64,000 bases of DNA from Candidatus Methylopumilus sp. (GTDB taxonomy: Bacteria; Pseudomonadota; Gammaproteobacteria; Burkholderiales; Methylophilaceae). The position numbers and the translations under genes were made by a program. The notes below the pieces were generated by a model. It was not told the DNA's origin, made no database searches, and worked only from the letters and a program-made list of their open reading frames with translations. The stretch is taken from assembly GCA_024640945.1 (NCBI GenBank), contig JAHEEA010000030.1:62001-126000 (forward strand), written 5' to 3'. Positions 18,180-29,245 of the stretch are shown piece by piece. Position 1 is the first letter of the stretch, and every line of letters begins with the position of its first letter.

Positions 18180-18491
18180 ATGGCTCAATTTGATAATGTT
18201 AGCGTTAAGAAAAAAGCAAACGTTTATTTCGACGGTAAATGCGTTAGCCACACAGTTTTGTTTCCTAACGGTACTCGTAGCACGATTGGTGTGATTTTCC
18301 CGGGCACGCTGACATTTAACACAGCGGCACCGGAGTTAATGGAAATTAATTTGGGTGTTTGCAAAGTTCGTCTTGCTGGCGAAACAGAATGGAAAACTTA
18401 CAGCGCAGGTGAGAAATTCACGGTGCCAGGTAACTCTTCATTTGATATTGAAGTGCTTGAAACACTCGATTACGTTTGTCATTTTGAATAA
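18180..18491 (+). CDS. ppnP: pyrimidine/purine nucleoside phosphorylase
   Basis: Small cupin-fold protein of the PpnP (YaiE, DUF1255) family, which phosphorolyses a range of nucleosides. The family sequence is clear across all 103 aa: '[45 protein letters not shown]', then '[24 protein letters not shown]'. It starts with AAGGAAATATC ahead of the ATG. It is followed by the yajQ-like gene. Confidence 0.93.
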   Translation: MAQFDNVSVKKKANVYFDGKCVSHTVLFPNGTRSTIGVIFPGTLTFNTAAPELMEINLGVCKVRLAGETEWKTYSAGEKFTVPGNSSFDIEVLETLDYVCHFE

Positions 18492-18504
18492 TTAAGAGGT
18501 CGAT

Positions 18505-18999
18505 ATGCCATCTTTTGATATTACTTCTGAAGTTGATATGGTCGCGCTAAAGAATGCGATTGATGTTGTTGGTCGTAGCATTACTAACCGTTACGACTTT
18601 AAGGGCACAAGCGCTAACGTAGAGCTAAACGAGAAAGATAGTTTAATGACTTTGTTTGGTGATTCTGATTTTCAATTAGATCAAATCAAAGACATTTTAT
18701 TGCCAGCGATGGAAAAGAAAGAAGCGGATAGTGCTAAGCGCCTTGATCATCAAGATGTGCAGAAGATTTCAGGTAATAAAGTAAAGCAAGTCCTAAAGAT
18801 TAAAGATGGCATTGATACTGAACTCGCAAAGAAGATTGTTAAGTTAATTAAAGACAGCGGCGTTAAGGTGCAGGCAAGCATTCAGGGCGATACTGTTCGT
18901 GTGGTTGGTGCTAAACGTGATGTCTTGCAAGATACGATTGCTCACGTTAAGAAATCGGTAACGGATTTCCCTTTGCAGTTTGGTAATTTTAGAGATTAA
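18505..18999 (+). CDS. yajQ: YajQ-family nucleotide/c-di-GMP-binding protein
   Basis: Cytoplasmic protein of the YajQ family (164 aa). It begins 'MPSFDITSEVDMVALKNAIDVVGRSITNRYDFKGTSA' and ends 'KKSVTDFPLQFGNFRD', both hallmarks. Homologues bind nucleotides, and in some pathogens c-di-GMP, and modulate gene expression; the role here is inferred only. Its 13-base spacing from ppnP suggests co-transcription. Confidence 0.93.
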   Translation: MPSFDITSEVDMVALKNAIDVVGRSITNRYDFKGTSANVELNEKDSLMTLFGDSDFQLDQIKDILLPAMEKKEADSAKRLDHQDVQKISGNKVKQVLKIKDGIDTELAKKIVKLIKDSGVKVQASIQGDTVRVVGAKRDVLQDTIAHVKKSVTDFPLQFGNFRD

Positions 19000-19022
19000 T
19001 TTTTGATATTGTTAGAAGTTGA

Positions 19023-20435
19023 ATGAGCGCAAAAACCCTTTACGATAAGTTGTTTGATTCCCATGTTGTGACCGAAGAAAACGGCACAGCATTAATATAT
19101 ATCGACCGTCATTTGGTGCATGAAGTGACTAGTCCGCAGGCTTTTGAAGGTCTGCGTCTAGCTGGTCGTAAGCCCTGGCGTAAAGACTCAATTGTGGCTA
19201 CTGCAGATCACAATACGCCAACTAATGGTTGGGAAAAAGGCTTGGATGGTATTGCCGACCCTATTGCCCGCATTCAAATTGAAACATTAGATAGCAATAT
19301 CAAGGAATTTGGTGCAAAAGCCTACTTCCCATTCATGGATAAAGGCCAAGGCATTGTTCACGTGATGGGCCCTGAGCAGGGTGCAACTTTACCTGGTATG
19401 ACTGTCGTTTGTGGGGATTCTCACACCAGTACTCATGGCGCATTCGGCGCTTTGGCGCATGGCATAGGCACATCAGAAGTTGAGCATGTCATGGCAACTC
19501 AATGTCTAGTCCAAAAGAAATCTAAGGCGATGTTGGTGCGCGTTGATGGCAAGCTTGGCCGTGGCGTGACAGCTAAAGATATTGCATTAGCCATTATCGG
19601 TAAGATTGGAACAGCAGGTGGTACAGGCTATGCCATAGAGTTTGGCGGTAGTGCAATCCGTGCATTAAGCATGGAAGGGCGTATGACGCTATGTAATATG
19701 GCGATTGAAGCTGGCGCTCGTGCTGGTATGGTGGCCGTTGATGATACGACGATTGATTACATTAAAGGCAGGCCTTATGCGCCTAAAGCTGATCAATGGG
19801 ATGCTGCGGTTAACTACTGGCGTACTTTGGTAAGTGATGACGGTGCAAAATTTGATTCAACGGTGACCTTGCAAGCTGAACAGATTCAGCCGCAAGTGAC
19901 TTGGGGGACATCTCCCGAGATGGTCGTTGGTATTGATGGTGTTGTACCTGACCCAACTAAAGAAGTTGATGCAACTAAACGTGGCAGTATGGAACGTGCA
20001 TTGCAATACATGGATTTAAAAGCCAATACGCCGATGAGCGCTATTGCAATTGATAAAGTGTTTATCGGTTCTTGTACTAATTCTCGTATTGAAGATTTAC
20101 GCGCAGCAGCACTTGTGGCTAAAGGCAAAAAAGTAGCAGCGAATGTTAAGTTGGCATTGGTTGTTCCAGGCTCAGGCTTAGTTAAAGCACAAGCGGAAGC
20201 AGAAGGCTTGGATAAGATATTTAAAGAAGCGGGTTTTGAATGGCGTGAGCCAGGATGCTCTATGTGTTTGGCAATGAACGCTGATCGTTTGTCGCCAGGC
20301 GAGCGTTGTGCATCAACTTCTAACCGTAACTTTGAAGGTAGACAAGGTCAAGGTGGGCGTACTCACTTAGTGAGTCCTGAAATGGCAGCAGCAGCGGCTG
20401 TTGCAGGTCATTTTGTTGATGTACGTTCATTATAA
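19023..20435 (+). CDS. leuC: 3-isopropylmalate dehydratase large subunit
   Basis: Aconitase-family [4Fe-4S] subunit that isomerises 2-isopropylmalate in leucine synthesis. The cluster cysteines are in '[13 protein letters not shown]', '[11 protein letters not shown]' and '[11 protein letters not shown]'. The length of 470 aa is typical. It is first of a leuC-leuD-leuB-asd operon with short gaps; leuA is not in the window. Confidence 0.97.
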   Translation: MSAKTLYDKLFDSHVVTEENGTALIYIDRHLVHEVTSPQAFEGLRLAGRKPWRKDSIVATADHNTPTNGWEKGLDGIADPIARIQIETLDSNIKEFGAKAYFPFMDKGQGIVHVMGPEQGATLPGMTVVCGDSHTSTHGAFGALAHGIGTSEVEHVMATQCLVQKKSKAMLVRVDGKLGRGVTAKDIALAIIGKIGTAGGTGYAIEFGGSAIRALSMEGRMTLCNMAIEAGARAGMVAVDDTTIDYIKGRPYAPKADQWDAAVNYWRTLVSDDGAKFDSTVTLQAEQIQPQVTWGTSPEMVVGIDGVVPDPTKEVDATKRGSMERALQYMDLKANTPMSAIAIDKVFIGSCTNSRIEDLRAAALVAKGKKVAANVKLALVVPGSGLVKAQAEAEGLDKIFKEAGFEWREPGCSMCLAMNADRLSPGERCASTSNRNFEGRQGQGGRTHLVSPEMAAAAAVAGHFVDVRSL

Positions 20436-20446
20436 GGGCTAAGAAG

Positions 20447-21085
20447 ATGCAAGCATTTAATACTTTGAATGGCTTAGTTGTTCCGCTTGATAGAGCGAAC
20501 GTAGATACTGATGCAATCATTCCTAAACAGTTTTTAAAATCGATTAAACGTAGTGGCTTTGGACCAAATGCATTCGATGAATGGCGTTATTTGGATCATG
20601 GCGAACCAGGGATGGACAATAGCAAACGTCAGCTAAATCCTGATTTTGTCTTGAATAAATCTCGATACCAAGGTGCTTCTGTTTTACTGGCACGTGAGAA
20701 TTTTGGTTGTGGTTCCAGTCGTGAACATGCGCCATGGGCGCTTGAGGATTACGGTTTTCGCGTGATTATTGCCCCTAGCTTCGCTGATATTTTCTTTAAT
20801 AACTGTTTTAAAAACGGTATGTTGCCCATCGTTTTGGATGCTGCGAGTGTTGATCATTTATTCAAGGAATGTGAAGCAACAGAAGGCTATCAATTAAAGA
20901 TTGCTTTGCAAGAGCAAACAATTACAACACCTGGTGGCCAAGTATTTAAATTTGATGTGGATGCTTTCCGTAAGCATTGTTTATTGAATGGTTTAGACGA
21001 CATCGGCTTAACGATGCAGCACCAAGATAAAATCAAAGCTTTTGAAGCGCAGCATCAAAAAGCTCAGCCATGGTTATTTAATTAA
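20447..21085 (+). CDS. leuD: 3-isopropylmalate dehydratase small subunit
   Basis: Swivelling small subunit that completes the LeuCD active site. It shows '[20 protein letters not shown]' and '[46 protein letters not shown]', and is of normal length (212 aa). It starts 11 bases after leuC with AAGAAG as the ribosome-binding site. Confidence 0.97.
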   Translation: MQAFNTLNGLVVPLDRANVDTDAIIPKQFLKSIKRSGFGPNAFDEWRYLDHGEPGMDNSKRQLNPDFVLNKSRYQGASVLLARENFGCGSSREHAPWALEDYGFRVIIAPSFADIFFNNCFKNGMLPIVLDAASVDHLFKECEATEGYQLKIALQEQTITTPGGQVFKFDVDAFRKHCLLNGLDDIGLTMQHQDKIKAFEAQHQKAQPWLFN

Positions 21086-21111
21086 AAATTAGTGAAATTA
21101 GGAAAAAGCAG

Positions 21112-22167
21112 ATGAAGATTGCAGTATTGCCAGGTGATGGCATTGGTCCAGAAATTGTTGCACAGGCTGTTAAAGTATTAAACGCTTTAAACATTGGCTT
21201 GAAAATGCAAGAAGCGCCTATTGGCGGTGCTGGCTATGAAGCAGCTGGTGATCCACTACCTGCAGAAACGCTGAAATTGGCAAAAGAAGCGGATGCTGTT
21301 TTGTTAGGTGCTGTGGGCGATTGGAAATACGATACTTTGCCTCGTGATATGCGTCCTGAGCGTGGTTTGTTACGCATTCGTAAAGAACTTAATTTGTTTG
21401 CTAATTTACGTCCTGCCTTGCTTTATCCAGAACTCGCTTCAGCATCAACATTAAAGCCAGAAGTGGTTGCTGGTCTAGATATTATGATTGTGCGTGAATT
21501 AACAGGTGATATTTACTTCGGTCAGCCACGTGGTATTTCAACTTTGCCTAACGGTGAGCGTGAGGGTATTAATACCATGCGTTATTCAGAATCTGAAATT
21601 CACCGTATTGGTCATGTTGCTTTCAGTATTGCGATGAAGCGTAATAAAAAAGTATGTTCAGTGGATAAAGCAAACGTGCTTGAGACAACTGAACTATGGC
21701 GTCAAGTGATGATTGAAATCTCTAAAGATTACCCAGAGGTAGAGTTGAGTCATATGTACGTTGATAACGCAGCAATGCAGTTGATTCGAGCGCCTAAACA
21801 GTTTGATGTCATGGTGACAGGAAATATTTTCGGTGACATCTTGTCAGATGAAGCTTCTATGTTGACTGGTTCTATTGGCATGTTGCCTTCAGCATCTCTT
21901 GATGCTAACAACAAAGGCATGTACGAGCCTAGCCATGGCTCAGCCCCTGATATTGCGAATCAAGACATTGCTAATCCATTAGCAACGATTCTTTCAGCTG
22001 CCATGATGCTTCGTTATAGCTTTAATGATGAAGCGAATGCACTACGTATTGAAGATGCCGTGAAGAAAGCCTTAGCGCAAGGTTACCGTACCGCAGATAT
22101 TTACACTGAAGGTACTAAGAAAGTTAAATGTAGTGAAATGGGCGATGCAGTTGTTGCAGCCTTATAG
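21112..22167 (+). CDS. leuB: 3-isopropylmalate dehydrogenase
   Basis: NAD-dependent oxidative decarboxylation of 3-isopropylmalate to 2-ketoisocaproate. The family signatures '[11 protein letters not shown]', '[21 protein letters not shown]', '[14 protein letters not shown]' and '[29 protein letters not shown]' are intact. The 351 aa length is usual. It sits third in the leuCDB-asd operon. Confidence 0.97.
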   Translation: MKIAVLPGDGIGPEIVAQAVKVLNALNIGLKMQEAPIGGAGYEAAGDPLPAETLKLAKEADAVLLGAVGDWKYDTLPRDMRPERGLLRIRKELNLFANLRPALLYPELASASTLKPEVVAGLDIMIVRELTGDIYFGQPRGISTLPNGEREGINTMRYSESEIHRIGHVAFSIAMKRNKKVCSVDKANVLETTELWRQVMIEISKDYPEVELSHMYVDNAAMQLIRAPKQFDVMVTGNIFGDILSDEASMLTGSIGMLPSASLDANNKGMYEPSHGSAPDIANQDIANPLATILSAAMMLRYSFNDEANALRIEDAVKKALAQGYRTADIYTEGTKKVKCSEMGDAVVAAL

Positions 22168-22178
22168 GAAATAAAAAA

Positions 22179-23291
22179 ATGTTAAAAGTTGGTTTTATTG
22201 GTTGGCGCGGTATGGTGGGCTCAGTGCTCATGCAACGTATGTTGGAAGAGAATGATTTTTCACGTATCGAACCACAGTTTTTTACTACATCACAAGTAGG
22301 TGGTGCGGGTCCTAAAGTGGGCAAAGATACTCCTGCGTTAAAAGATGCAAAAAACATATCTGAACTAAAGCGCATGGATGTGATTGTCTCTTGCCAAGGC
22401 GGTGACTATACAACCGAAGTTTTTCCAAAGTTACGCGCAGAAGGTTGGCAAGGACATTGGATTGATGCAGCTTCTACATTACGCATGGAAAAAGATGCGG
22501 TCATTATTCTTGATCCGGTCAATATGCATGTGATTAAAGATGCGATTCATAAGGGTGGTAAAAACTGGGTAGGTGGTAACTGTACTGTTTCATTGATGTT
22601 GATGGCTCTTAATGGCCTATTTAAGGCTAACCTGGTTGAGTGGGCGACTTCCATGACTTACCAAGCTGCATCAGGTGCTGGTGCACAAAACATGCGTGAG
22701 TTACTCAAGCAAATGGGCTCAGCTAATCAATCAGTTTCCAACTTGCTTGCAGATCCTGCATCAGCAATTCTAGATATTGACCGAACTGTAGCTGCGATGT
22801 TGCGTGACGACACATTTCCAACTTCGCACTTTGGTGCGCCTTTGGCAGGTAGTTTAATTCCTTGGATCGATAAAGACCTAGGTAATGGCCAAAGTAAGGA
22901 AGAGTGGAAGGGTGGTGCTGAGACTAATAAGATTTTAGGTACAGAAAACAATCCTATCGTGATTGATGGTCTATGTGTACGTATTGGAGCAATGCGCTGT
23001 CACTCGCAAGCCTTGACCATCAAGCTTAAAAAAGATGTGCCACTAGATGAAATCAACGATATGTTGGCAAAGGCTAACCAATGGGCGCAAGTAATTCCAA
23101 ATGAGCGTGATATCACAGTAAAATCTCTCACACCTGCAGCCGTTACGGGGACGCTGAACACACCAGTTGGTCGCTTACGAAAAATGGGCATGGGTGGTGA
23201 GTATCTGTCAGCATTTACAGTGGGTGATCAGTTGCTTTGGGGTGCCGCAGAGCCATTAAGGCGCATGTTAAATATTTTGGTTGAAGCTTAA
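22179..23291 (+). CDS. asd: aspartate-semialdehyde dehydrogenase
   Basis: Reduces aspartyl phosphate to aspartate semialdehyde for lysine, threonine, methionine and diaminopimelate. The NADP motif '[18 protein letters not shown]', the active-site Cys in '[13 protein letters not shown]' and the substrate motif '[16 protein letters not shown]' are of the gram-negative type. The 370 aa length is typical. The order leuB-asd-fimV-truA is conserved in beta- and gammaproteobacteria. Confidence 0.97.
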   Translation: MLKVGFIGWRGMVGSVLMQRMLEENDFSRIEPQFFTTSQVGGAGPKVGKDTPALKDAKNISELKRMDVIVSCQGGDYTTEVFPKLRAEGWQGHWIDAASTLRMEKDAVIILDPVNMHVIKDAIHKGGKNWVGGNCTVSLMLMALNGLFKANLVEWATSMTYQAASGAGAQNMRELLKQMGSANQSVSNLLADPASAILDIDRTVAAMLRDDTFPTSHFGAPLAGSLIPWIDKDLGNGQSKEEWKGGAETNKILGTENNPIVIDGLCVRIGAMRCHSQALTIKLKKDVPLDEINDMLAKANQWAQVIPNERDITVKSLTPAAVTGTLNTPVGRLRKMGMGGEYLSAFTVGDQLLWGAAEPLRRMLNILVEA

Positions 23292-23322
23292 TTGCTTAAA
23301 CTTAAAGTTTAAAAGGACTGTT

Positions 23323-25020
23323 TTGTATCAACGTTTAAAACAATGGTTGTTGGTAGTAAGCATGTTAAGCATGCCATTAGCCCTGCACGCCGCAGAGCTA
23401 GGCAAGTTGCATGTGATTTCTGCAATCGGCCAGCCTTTAAACGCTGAGATCGAATTAATTGATATCGCTGAGGGTGAGTTTGATACTTTGTCTGCTGTGG
23501 TAGCAGGTGATCAAGCTTATGCTTCACTTGGCTTAAGCAAACCAAGCTTTTACGATCAAATTGTTATTCAAGCAGCAAAAAACTTAAATGGCTTACCTGT
23601 GTTAGTAATTAGTAGCTCACAGTCTATTAACGAGTCTTTCCTAAATATACTGATTCAATTAAGTGGTTCGCATACTCAGATTGTGCGTGAATATGCCTTA
23701 TTGCTCGATCATCCTATTCCAGCAGAACAAGAGGTAGCATCTCCGTCGGTAGATGTGCCTCAGCCAATTGTTCAAGAGAATGAAAATGAGAACGTAAGCC
23801 CAGCTCAGGATTATTACCAAGTTTCTAAGGGTGAAAGTCTAGTTGCCATTGCTCAGAAAGCAGGTTACGAGGCTGATTTAAATAAAGCTATTCTTGCTTT
23901 GTTTAAAGCTAACCCACACGCTTTTAACGCCAAAAATATTAATGGCTTAAGGCAAGGAGCAAAACTACACATACCATCAGCAGCTGAGGTGATGGCAATT
24001 GACGCGGCTAAAGCCTATCAGTTTGTTGTAGATCAAAATGCAAATTGGGAAACTTATCAAGCGAAGCTTGCTAAGCTAGCGCTTGATGAGGCAGCGGTTG
24101 ATAATGAGCCGCATCAACAATCAAGCGCAGGTAAATTAAGCTCTGAAAATAAAGCAACCGAGTACAAGGCAATTGCTGTGGCTGATGCTGGCAAAGATGT
24201 CGTCAAGCTTTCTAAAGCTGCTATTGGCTCTCAAGATCAAAGTGTACAAGACCGTTTAAATGCATTGCAGGATGAAATAGCAGCGCATGAAAGCAGCATT
24301 CAAGAATCAAATAAAAAGACGCAGGCATTAGAAAAACAAATATTGGAAATGCAGCATTTGTTGTTAATTAAGAATCAAACGATTCAGCAATTACAACAAA
24401 ACCCTGGCGCATCTGTTTCAGTGGGCACGGAACAGGCTAATGATTCATGGAAAACAAAAAATCGCGCGAAAATTCTTTGGGTGGCATTGTTTGCGGTGGT
24501 TTTAGTTCTTGCTGCAATGACTTATTTGAGGGTAAAACAAAAGCGTGAACATCAACGCTTGTATCAATCATTAGAAGACTTTAATCGTTTGAATGCTTCT
24601 TTTTCAGCGCGACCAGCTGCAGCTGATAAGTCGGTTGCGGATCAAGCGGAGCCTTCTGATGAGGTGGCAAGTCTCAAGACATTAGATTTAATTAAAAGTA
24701 TTGATTTTGATTTGTCTAAATCAACCCCTGTCCAAGATGAGCCTAAGGCGATTGTCACTGAGCTTAATTTGGCGGATATCAATCTGGATTTTAATCCCAA
24801 GCCTGTTGAACAAAAGCCTGTTGCTAAAAAATCACCTGCTAAAAAGGTTGTTGCTAAAGCGTCCCCAAGATCTGATATCGATATGCAGTTAGATTTGGCA
24901 GCGACTTATATTGATATGGGTGATAAGAAACGTGCGCGTAAGTTGTTGCAAGAAGTCGTTCAGGAAGGCCTTGAGGAGCAGAAAAAGCGTGCCCAAGAAA
25001 TATTAACTAGGCTTGCTTAA
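23323..25020 (+). CDS. fimV: FimV-like polar/peptidoglycan-binding membrane protein
   Basis: FimV-type protein linked to cell polarity and type IV pilus function in relatives. Order: signal peptide; FimV N-terminal domain ('LGKLHVISAIGQPLNAEIEL'); LysM-like module ('YYQVSKGESLVAIAQKAGY...GAKLHIPS'); coiled coil ('LQDEIAAHESSIQESNKKTQALEKQILEMQHLL'); one TM helix ('ILWVALFAVVLVLAAMTYL'); acidic cytoplasmic region; C-terminal TPR-like FimV_C ('DLAATYIDMGDKKRARKLLQEVV'). The ORF track starts at TTG 23281 inside asd; the TTG at 23323, five bases after AAGGA, gives a proper signal peptide and is preferred. Confidence 0.88.
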   Translation: MYQRLKQWLLVVSMLSMPLALHAAELGKLHVISAIGQPLNAEIELIDIAEGEFDTLSAVVAGDQAYASLGLSKPSFYDQIVIQAAKNLNGLPVLVISSSQSINESFLNILIQLSGSHTQIVREYALLLDHPIPAEQEVASPSVDVPQPIVQENENENVSPAQDYYQVSKGESLVAIAQKAGYEADLNKAILALFKANPHAFNAKNINGLRQGAKLHIPSAAEVMAIDAAKAYQFVVDQNANWETYQAKLAKLALDEAAVDNEPHQQSSAGKLSSENKATEYKAIAVADAGKDVVKLSKAAIGSQDQSVQDRLNALQDEIAAHESSIQESNKKTQALEKQILEMQHLLLIKNQTIQQLQQNPGASVSVGTEQANDSWKTKNRAKILWVALFAVVLVLAAMTYLRVKQKREHQRLYQSLEDFNRLNASFSARPAAADKSVADQAEPSDEVASLKTLDLIKSIDFDLSKSTPVQDEPKAIVTELNLADINLDFNPKPVEQKPVAKKSPAKKVVAKASPRSDIDMQLDLAATYIDMGDKKRARKLLQEVVQEGLEEQKKRAQEILTRLA

Positions 25021-25039
25021 TGAGCAGTTTTAATTATTT

Positions 25040-25066
25040 AGCCGGGCCTGCGTGTCCGGCTTTTTA
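25040..25066 (+). terminator. rho-independent terminator after fimV
   Basis: AGCCGG-GCCTGCGTGT-CCGGCT followed by TTTTATT, 19 bases after the fimV stop. It separates the leu-asd-fimV block from the ecfT-truA-trp genes. Confidence 0.8.
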
Positions 25067-25079
25067 TTAGGTGTAGGTT

Positions 25080-25733
25080 TTGCACTTTCATCCAGTCACT
25101 AAGATTCTTGGTTTAATACTGATTGCTATTGGCGTTTATCAATTAAGCCCAATACAGATGGTCTTGTTAGCACTGTGCTTGCTTGCTGCAATGCTATTGC
25201 ATAGCGTCAAGCAGTGGTTCCCTATGCTTAAGCGCATGCGTTGGTTGTTTCTTTCTATGTTTTTAATTTATGCATTTAATACCCCAGGCGAGTTTGTTCG
25301 AGATTGGCCGCTAAGTGGTTGGGTAGATTGGTCTCCTACCTATGAAGGTCTGCAAGCAGGTGGTCTACAGCTTGTTCGTTTAATGATGATGTTGGCTGGT
25401 GTTGCATTAATGATGGCAACCACCCCGATTCCTTCCATGATTGAAGGCTTTTATGTTTTATTGAAGCCCTTGCAATACATTGGAATGAATCCTGAACGTT
25501 TTGCGGCGAGGTTATGTTTGACATTGCATTACATTGAGTTGAATAACTTACAACGAGATCGTCAGTCAGCTTCGCATTCAAATTGGCAGCAGTTTTTGAA
25601 TATGGATCTTGATAAGATTGATACCTCTTCGAATTTAAAAGTGATTACCTTGGAAAACCACCGATTAAGCTACTTAGATTTCCTGGCATTGTTTGTGATG
25701 TGTGCTTTGTTGATTTGGAAATGGCAAGCCTAA
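25080..25733 (+). CDS. CbiQ/EcfT-like membrane protein
   Basis: Integral membrane protein with about five hydrophobic segments, resembling the transmembrane (T) component of energy-coupling-factor transporters ('HPVTKILGLILIAIGVYQLS', 'RMRWLFLSMFLIYAFNTPGE'). The A- and S-component genes are not nearby, and the C-terminal coupling-helix 'ARG' motifs are not obvious, so a real ECF role is uncertain. Betaproteobacteria often carry this gene between fimV and truA. The start is a TTG at 25080; no ATG is available near the N-terminus. It ends one base before truA. Confidence 0.72.
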   Translation: MHFHPVTKILGLILIAIGVYQLSPIQMVLLALCLLAAMLLHSVKQWFPMLKRMRWLFLSMFLIYAFNTPGEFVRDWPLSGWVDWSPTYEGLQAGGLQLVRLMMMLAGVALMMATTPIPSMIEGFYVLLKPLQYIGMNPERFAARLCLTLHYIELNNLQRDRQSASHSNWQQFLNMDLDKIDTSSNLKVITLENHRLSYLDFLALFVMCALLIWKWQA

Positions 25734-25734
25734 G

Positions 25735-26517
25735 ATGAGAATTGCGTTAGGGATTGAATATGACGGCAGTCATTTTTGTGGATGGCAAACGCAATCTACT
25801 GGCTGCGGCGTTCAAGATAGGCTAGAGCGTGCTCTCTCGCAATTGGCGCAACATGAAGTTTCTGTTGTCGCAGCAGGGCGAACTGACACAGGCGTTCATG
25901 CGCTATCTCAAGTAGTTCATTTTGATACGGAAACAGATCGGCCTGATAGCGCTTGGGTCAGAGGGGTTAACGCTCATCTACCGCCTTTTGTAAGGGTGTT
26001 GTGGGCACAACCAGTTAACGATGATTTTCATGCTAGATTCTCAGCCCGAGGCCGTCATTATCAATTCCTATTATTTAATCATGCCGTAGCGCCTGCGGTG
26101 ATGTCTGGTAAGTCCAGTTGGTTTCATTTGCCATTGGATGTTGAGAAAATGGCGGGGGCTGCTCAATATTTAGAAGGTGAGCACGATTTTAGTGCTTTTC
26201 GGGCAGCTGAATGTCAAGCAAAGTCACCGATAAGAAACTTATACCGAGCAAGTATAGTCAAGCATAGTGATTATCTGGTGTTTGATTTTTCAGGTAATGC
26301 TTTTTTGCATCATCAAGTACGAAATATGGTGGGGGCATTGGTTTATGTAGGTAAGGGCAGTTATTCGCCTGACTTTATTAAAACCTTGCTGGCATCTAAA
26401 GATAGAACAAAATCACCACCGACATTCTCTCCCGACGGGCTGTATTTAACTGGCGTTGATTATGAGGATGCTTGGGGCTTACCGCCAACTAGACGGTATT
26501 TAAATTTTTTAGCTTAA
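25735..26517 (+). CDS. truA: tRNA pseudouridine(38-40) synthase
   Basis: Isomerises uridines 38-40 in the tRNA anticodon arm. The catalytic Asp is in 'AAGRTDTGVHALSQVVHF'. Also visible are 'FHARFSARGRHYQFLL', 'EGEHDFSAFRAAECQAKSP' and 'FLHHQVRNMVGALVYVGKG'. The length of 260 aa is typical. It is closely linked to the upstream ecfT-like gene and to trpF downstream. Confidence 0.97.
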   Translation: MRIALGIEYDGSHFCGWQTQSTGCGVQDRLERALSQLAQHEVSVVAAGRTDTGVHALSQVVHFDTETDRPDSAWVRGVNAHLPPFVRVLWAQPVNDDFHARFSARGRHYQFLLFNHAVAPAVMSGKSSWFHLPLDVEKMAGAAQYLEGEHDFSAFRAAECQAKSPIRNLYRASIVKHSDYLVFDFSGNAFLHHQVRNMVGALVYVGKGSYSPDFIKTLLASKDRTKSPPTFSPDGLYLTGVDYEDAWGLPPTRRYLNFLA

Positions 26518-26580
26518 GTGAACAAAAACGTAACTAAGCTGTGACAGTTTAAGGGCTTTCGGTTACGCTATTGTCTTTCG

Positions 26581-27219
26581 ATGGATGGTTTATTTGTGCG
26601 TACACGAGTGAAAATTTGCGGGATTACCCGAGTTGAAGATGCGCTGATTGCTGTTGCTCAGGGTGCTGATGCGATCGGATTGGTGTTTTATCCGCCGAGC
26701 CCACGTTATGTCACGCCAGTGCAAGCTGCAGAGATCGTGAATGCGCTACCTGCTTTTGTTACGGTGGTTGCACTATTTGTGGATGCGAGTAGAGCTGATG
26801 TTGAAGCCGTGTTATCTCAGGTTAGTATTGATTTAATCCAGTTTCATGGCCAAGAATCGGCAGATGAATGTCGTCAATATGGTAAGTCATATATGAAGGC
26901 AATTCGCGTCAAAGGTGACACAAATTTGGTACAATATGAGGCTGAGTATTCAGATGCTAAAGCCTTGCTATTAGACGCTTACGCAGAAGGTGTGCCGGGT
27001 GGAACAGGGCAAGTGTTTGATTGGACTATCATTCCTAAAAATCTTAGCAAGCCTATTGTATTGGCCGGCGGCTTAGATGCGGGAAATGTGGAGCAAGCGA
27101 TTCGCCAGGTTAAGCCATACGCAGTAGATGTCAGCGGTGGAGTGGAGTTTAAAAAAGGGATTAAAGATGCAGCTAAAATAGCTGCATTCATGCGAGGAGT
27201 AAGTAATGCAATTGTATGA
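26581..27219 (+). CDS. trpF: phosphoribosylanthranilate isomerase
   Basis: Third step of tryptophan synthesis from anthranilate. It is a TIM barrel with the catalytic Cys in '[12 protein letters not shown]', Asp in '[15 protein letters not shown]' and '[15 protein letters not shown]', 'VDVSGGVE'. The start is either the ATG at 26581 or the GTG at 26596 (VRTRVKICG), which matches the common N-terminus better; neither has a strong ribosome-binding site. It overlaps trpB by 14 bases, which implies translational coupling. Confidence 0.95.
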   Translation: MDGLFVRTRVKICGITRVEDALIAVAQGADAIGLVFYPPSPRYVTPVQAAEIVNALPAFVTVVALFVDASRADVEAVLSQVSIDLIQFHGQESADECRQYGKSYMKAIRVKGDTNLVQYEAEYSDAKALLLDAYAEGVPGGTGQVFDWTIIPKNLSKPIVLAGGLDAGNVEQAIRQVKPYAVDVSGGVEFKKGIKDAAKIAAFMRGVSNAIV

Positions 27220-28408
27220 TATGCCGGATGAACGTGGTCACTTTGGTCCTTATGGCGGTATTTTCGTCGCAGAGACTTTGGTTGAAGCGCTTGAAGAATT
27301 ACGCGTCATGTATGAAAAGTATCGTTATGACGAAGAGTTTTTGGCTGAGTTTGCACACGATCTTAAACATTTCGTTGGTCGCCCAAGCCCAATCTATCAT
27401 GCAAAACGCTGGTCAGATAAAGTGGGTGGCGCTCAGATTTACTTAAAGCGTGAAGATCTTAATCATACTGGCGCTCACAAGGTCAATAACACAGTTGGTC
27501 AGGCGCTATTAGCTAAGCGTATGGGTAAGCCTCGTGTGATTGCTGAAACAGGTGCTGGTCAGCACGGTGTTGCAACAGCAACCATTGCAGCACGTTTAGG
27601 TCTTGAATGTGTTGTTTATATGGGTTCTGAGGACGTCAAGCGTCAAGCGCCTAACGTTTATCGTATGAAGTTATTAGGTGCAACCGTTGTGCCTGTGGAA
27701 AGTGGCTCTAAAACTCTTAAAGACGCGCTTAATGAAGCCATGCGTGATTGGGTGACTAACATTGAAAACACTTTCTACATTATTGGTACTGTGGCTGGTC
27801 CGCATCCTTATCCAATGATGGTGCGCGATTTCCAAGCGGTGATTGGCGTTGAAGCTAAAATCCAAATGAAAGAAATCGTGGGTCGTCAACCAGATGCAGT
27901 GATTGCATGTGTGGGTGGTGGTTCAAATGCAATGGGTATTTTTTACCCATACATCAATGAAGAAAATGTACGTTTGATTGGTGTTGAAGCTGCAGGTCAT
28001 GGCTTAGAAACAGGTAAGCATGCTGCGCCATTAACAGCCAATAGCGCGGTTGGTGTATTGCACGGCAACCGTACTTACTTAATGCAAGATGAAGATGGTC
28101 AAATTATCGAAACGCATTCGATTTCTGCAGGTTTGGATTATCCAGGTGTTGGTCCTGAACATGCTTGGTTGAAAGATACTAAACGTGCTGAATATGTTGC
28201 TATTACTGATGATGAAGCCATGGCTGCTTTCCATGGTTTGTGTCTTACAGAAGGCATTATTCCAGCTTTGGAATCAAGTCATGCCTTGGCTTATGCTGAA
28301 AAGCTCGCAAAAACAATGAGTAAAGATAAAATCTTGCTTGTTAATCTCTCAGGTCGCGGTGATAAAGATATGAATACCGTTGCTCAACTTTCTGGAATTA
28401 CGCTCTAA
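27206..28408 (+). CDS. trpB: tryptophan synthase beta chain
   Basis: PLP enzyme that condenses indole and serine to tryptophan. The Lys for the Schiff base is in '[14 protein letters not shown]'; '[17 protein letters not shown]', '[13 protein letters not shown]' and '[13 protein letters not shown]' are also family motifs. The length of 400 aa is typical. The start has GAGGAG upstream within the end of trpF. trpA follows after 3 bases. Confidence 0.97.
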   Translation: MQLYDMPDERGHFGPYGGIFVAETLVEALEELRVMYEKYRYDEEFLAEFAHDLKHFVGRPSPIYHAKRWSDKVGGAQIYLKREDLNHTGAHKVNNTVGQALLAKRMGKPRVIAETGAGQHGVATATIAARLGLECVVYMGSEDVKRQAPNVYRMKLLGATVVPVESGSKTLKDALNEAMRDWVTNIENTFYIIGTVAGPHPYPMMVRDFQAVIGVEAKIQMKEIVGRQPDAVIACVGGGSNAMGIFYPYINEENVRLIGVEAAGHGLETGKHAAPLTANSAVGVLHGNRTYLMQDEDGQIIETHSISAGLDYPGVGPEHAWLKDTKRAEYVAITDDEAMAAFHGLCLTEGIIPALESSHALAYAEKLAKTMSKDKILLVNLSGRGDKDMNTVAQLSGITL

Positions 28409-28411
28409 TTT

Positions 28412-29212
28412 ATGTCACGCATTCAAACTACTTTTGAAAATCTCAAACAATCAGGCAAAAAAGCCTTAATCCCATTTATTACGGCGGGTGATCCTCATCC
28501 TGACAAAACCGTTGAAATGTTGCATTCGCTTGTTAAAGCTGGCGCTGATTTAATTGAGTTGGGCGTACCATTCTCAGATCCAATGGCAGATGGCCCAGTG
28601 ATTCAGCGCGCCAGTGAGCGTGCTTTGGTTCATAAGGTTGGCTTGCGTAAAGTGTTGGCGCTAGTAAAAGAGTTTCGTCAACAAGACCCTAAAACGCCGA
28701 TTGTGTTGATGGGTTACGCTAATCCAATTGAAGCCATGGGCGTTGAAAAATTTGCTGATGCTGCTAAAGATGCTGGCATTGACGGCGTATTGACGGTGGA
28801 TTATCCACCTGAAGAATCAATTGAATTTAACGCGATGTTAAAAGCCCGTGATATTGACCCTGTGTTCTTGTTGTCTCCAACAACAGAAGCTTCTCGTGTA
28901 GATGTCATTGTTAATCAAGCGAGTGGTTTTGTTTACTATGTTTCACTCAAGGGCGTGACAGGCTCTAAGAATCTAGATATTGATGAAGTTGCTGGTCGTG
29001 TTGCTGAGATTCGTACACTGACAACATTGCCTATTGGTGTAGGTTTTGGTGTGCGCGATGCTGCAACAGCTAAAGCCGTTGCAAAAATTGCTGATGCCGT
29101 TGTTGTTGGAAGCCGTATGGTACAGACTGTCGAGAGCTCTACCCCAGATAATGTGGTCGCAAATTTAGCAGCGCTGACTGCAGAGCTACGTCAAGCAATT
29201 GATAGTCATTAA
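28412..29212 (+). CDS. trpA: tryptophan synthase alpha chain
   Basis: Cleaves indole-3-glycerol phosphate to indole and glyceraldehyde-3-phosphate in the TrpAB complex. The TIM barrel has catalytic Glu in '[21 protein letters not shown]' and Asp in '[12 protein letters not shown]'; '[17 protein letters not shown]' binds phosphate. It has the full length of 266 aa. The order trpF-trpB-trpA-accD-folC is conserved in betaproteobacteria. Confidence 0.97.
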   Translation: MSRIQTTFENLKQSGKKALIPFITAGDPHPDKTVEMLHSLVKAGADLIELGVPFSDPMADGPVIQRASERALVHKVGLRKVLALVKEFRQQDPKTPIVLMGYANPIEAMGVEKFADAAKDAGIDGVLTVDYPPEESIEFNAMLKARDIDPVFLLSPTTEASRVDVIVNQASGFVYYVSLKGVTGSKNLDIDEVAGRVAEIRTLTTLPIGVGFGVRDAATAKAVAKIADAVVVGSRMVQTVESSTPDNVVANLAALTAELRQAIDSH

Positions 29213-29245
29213 TTCTGATATTTTCAGAAAAATAAGGAATACATT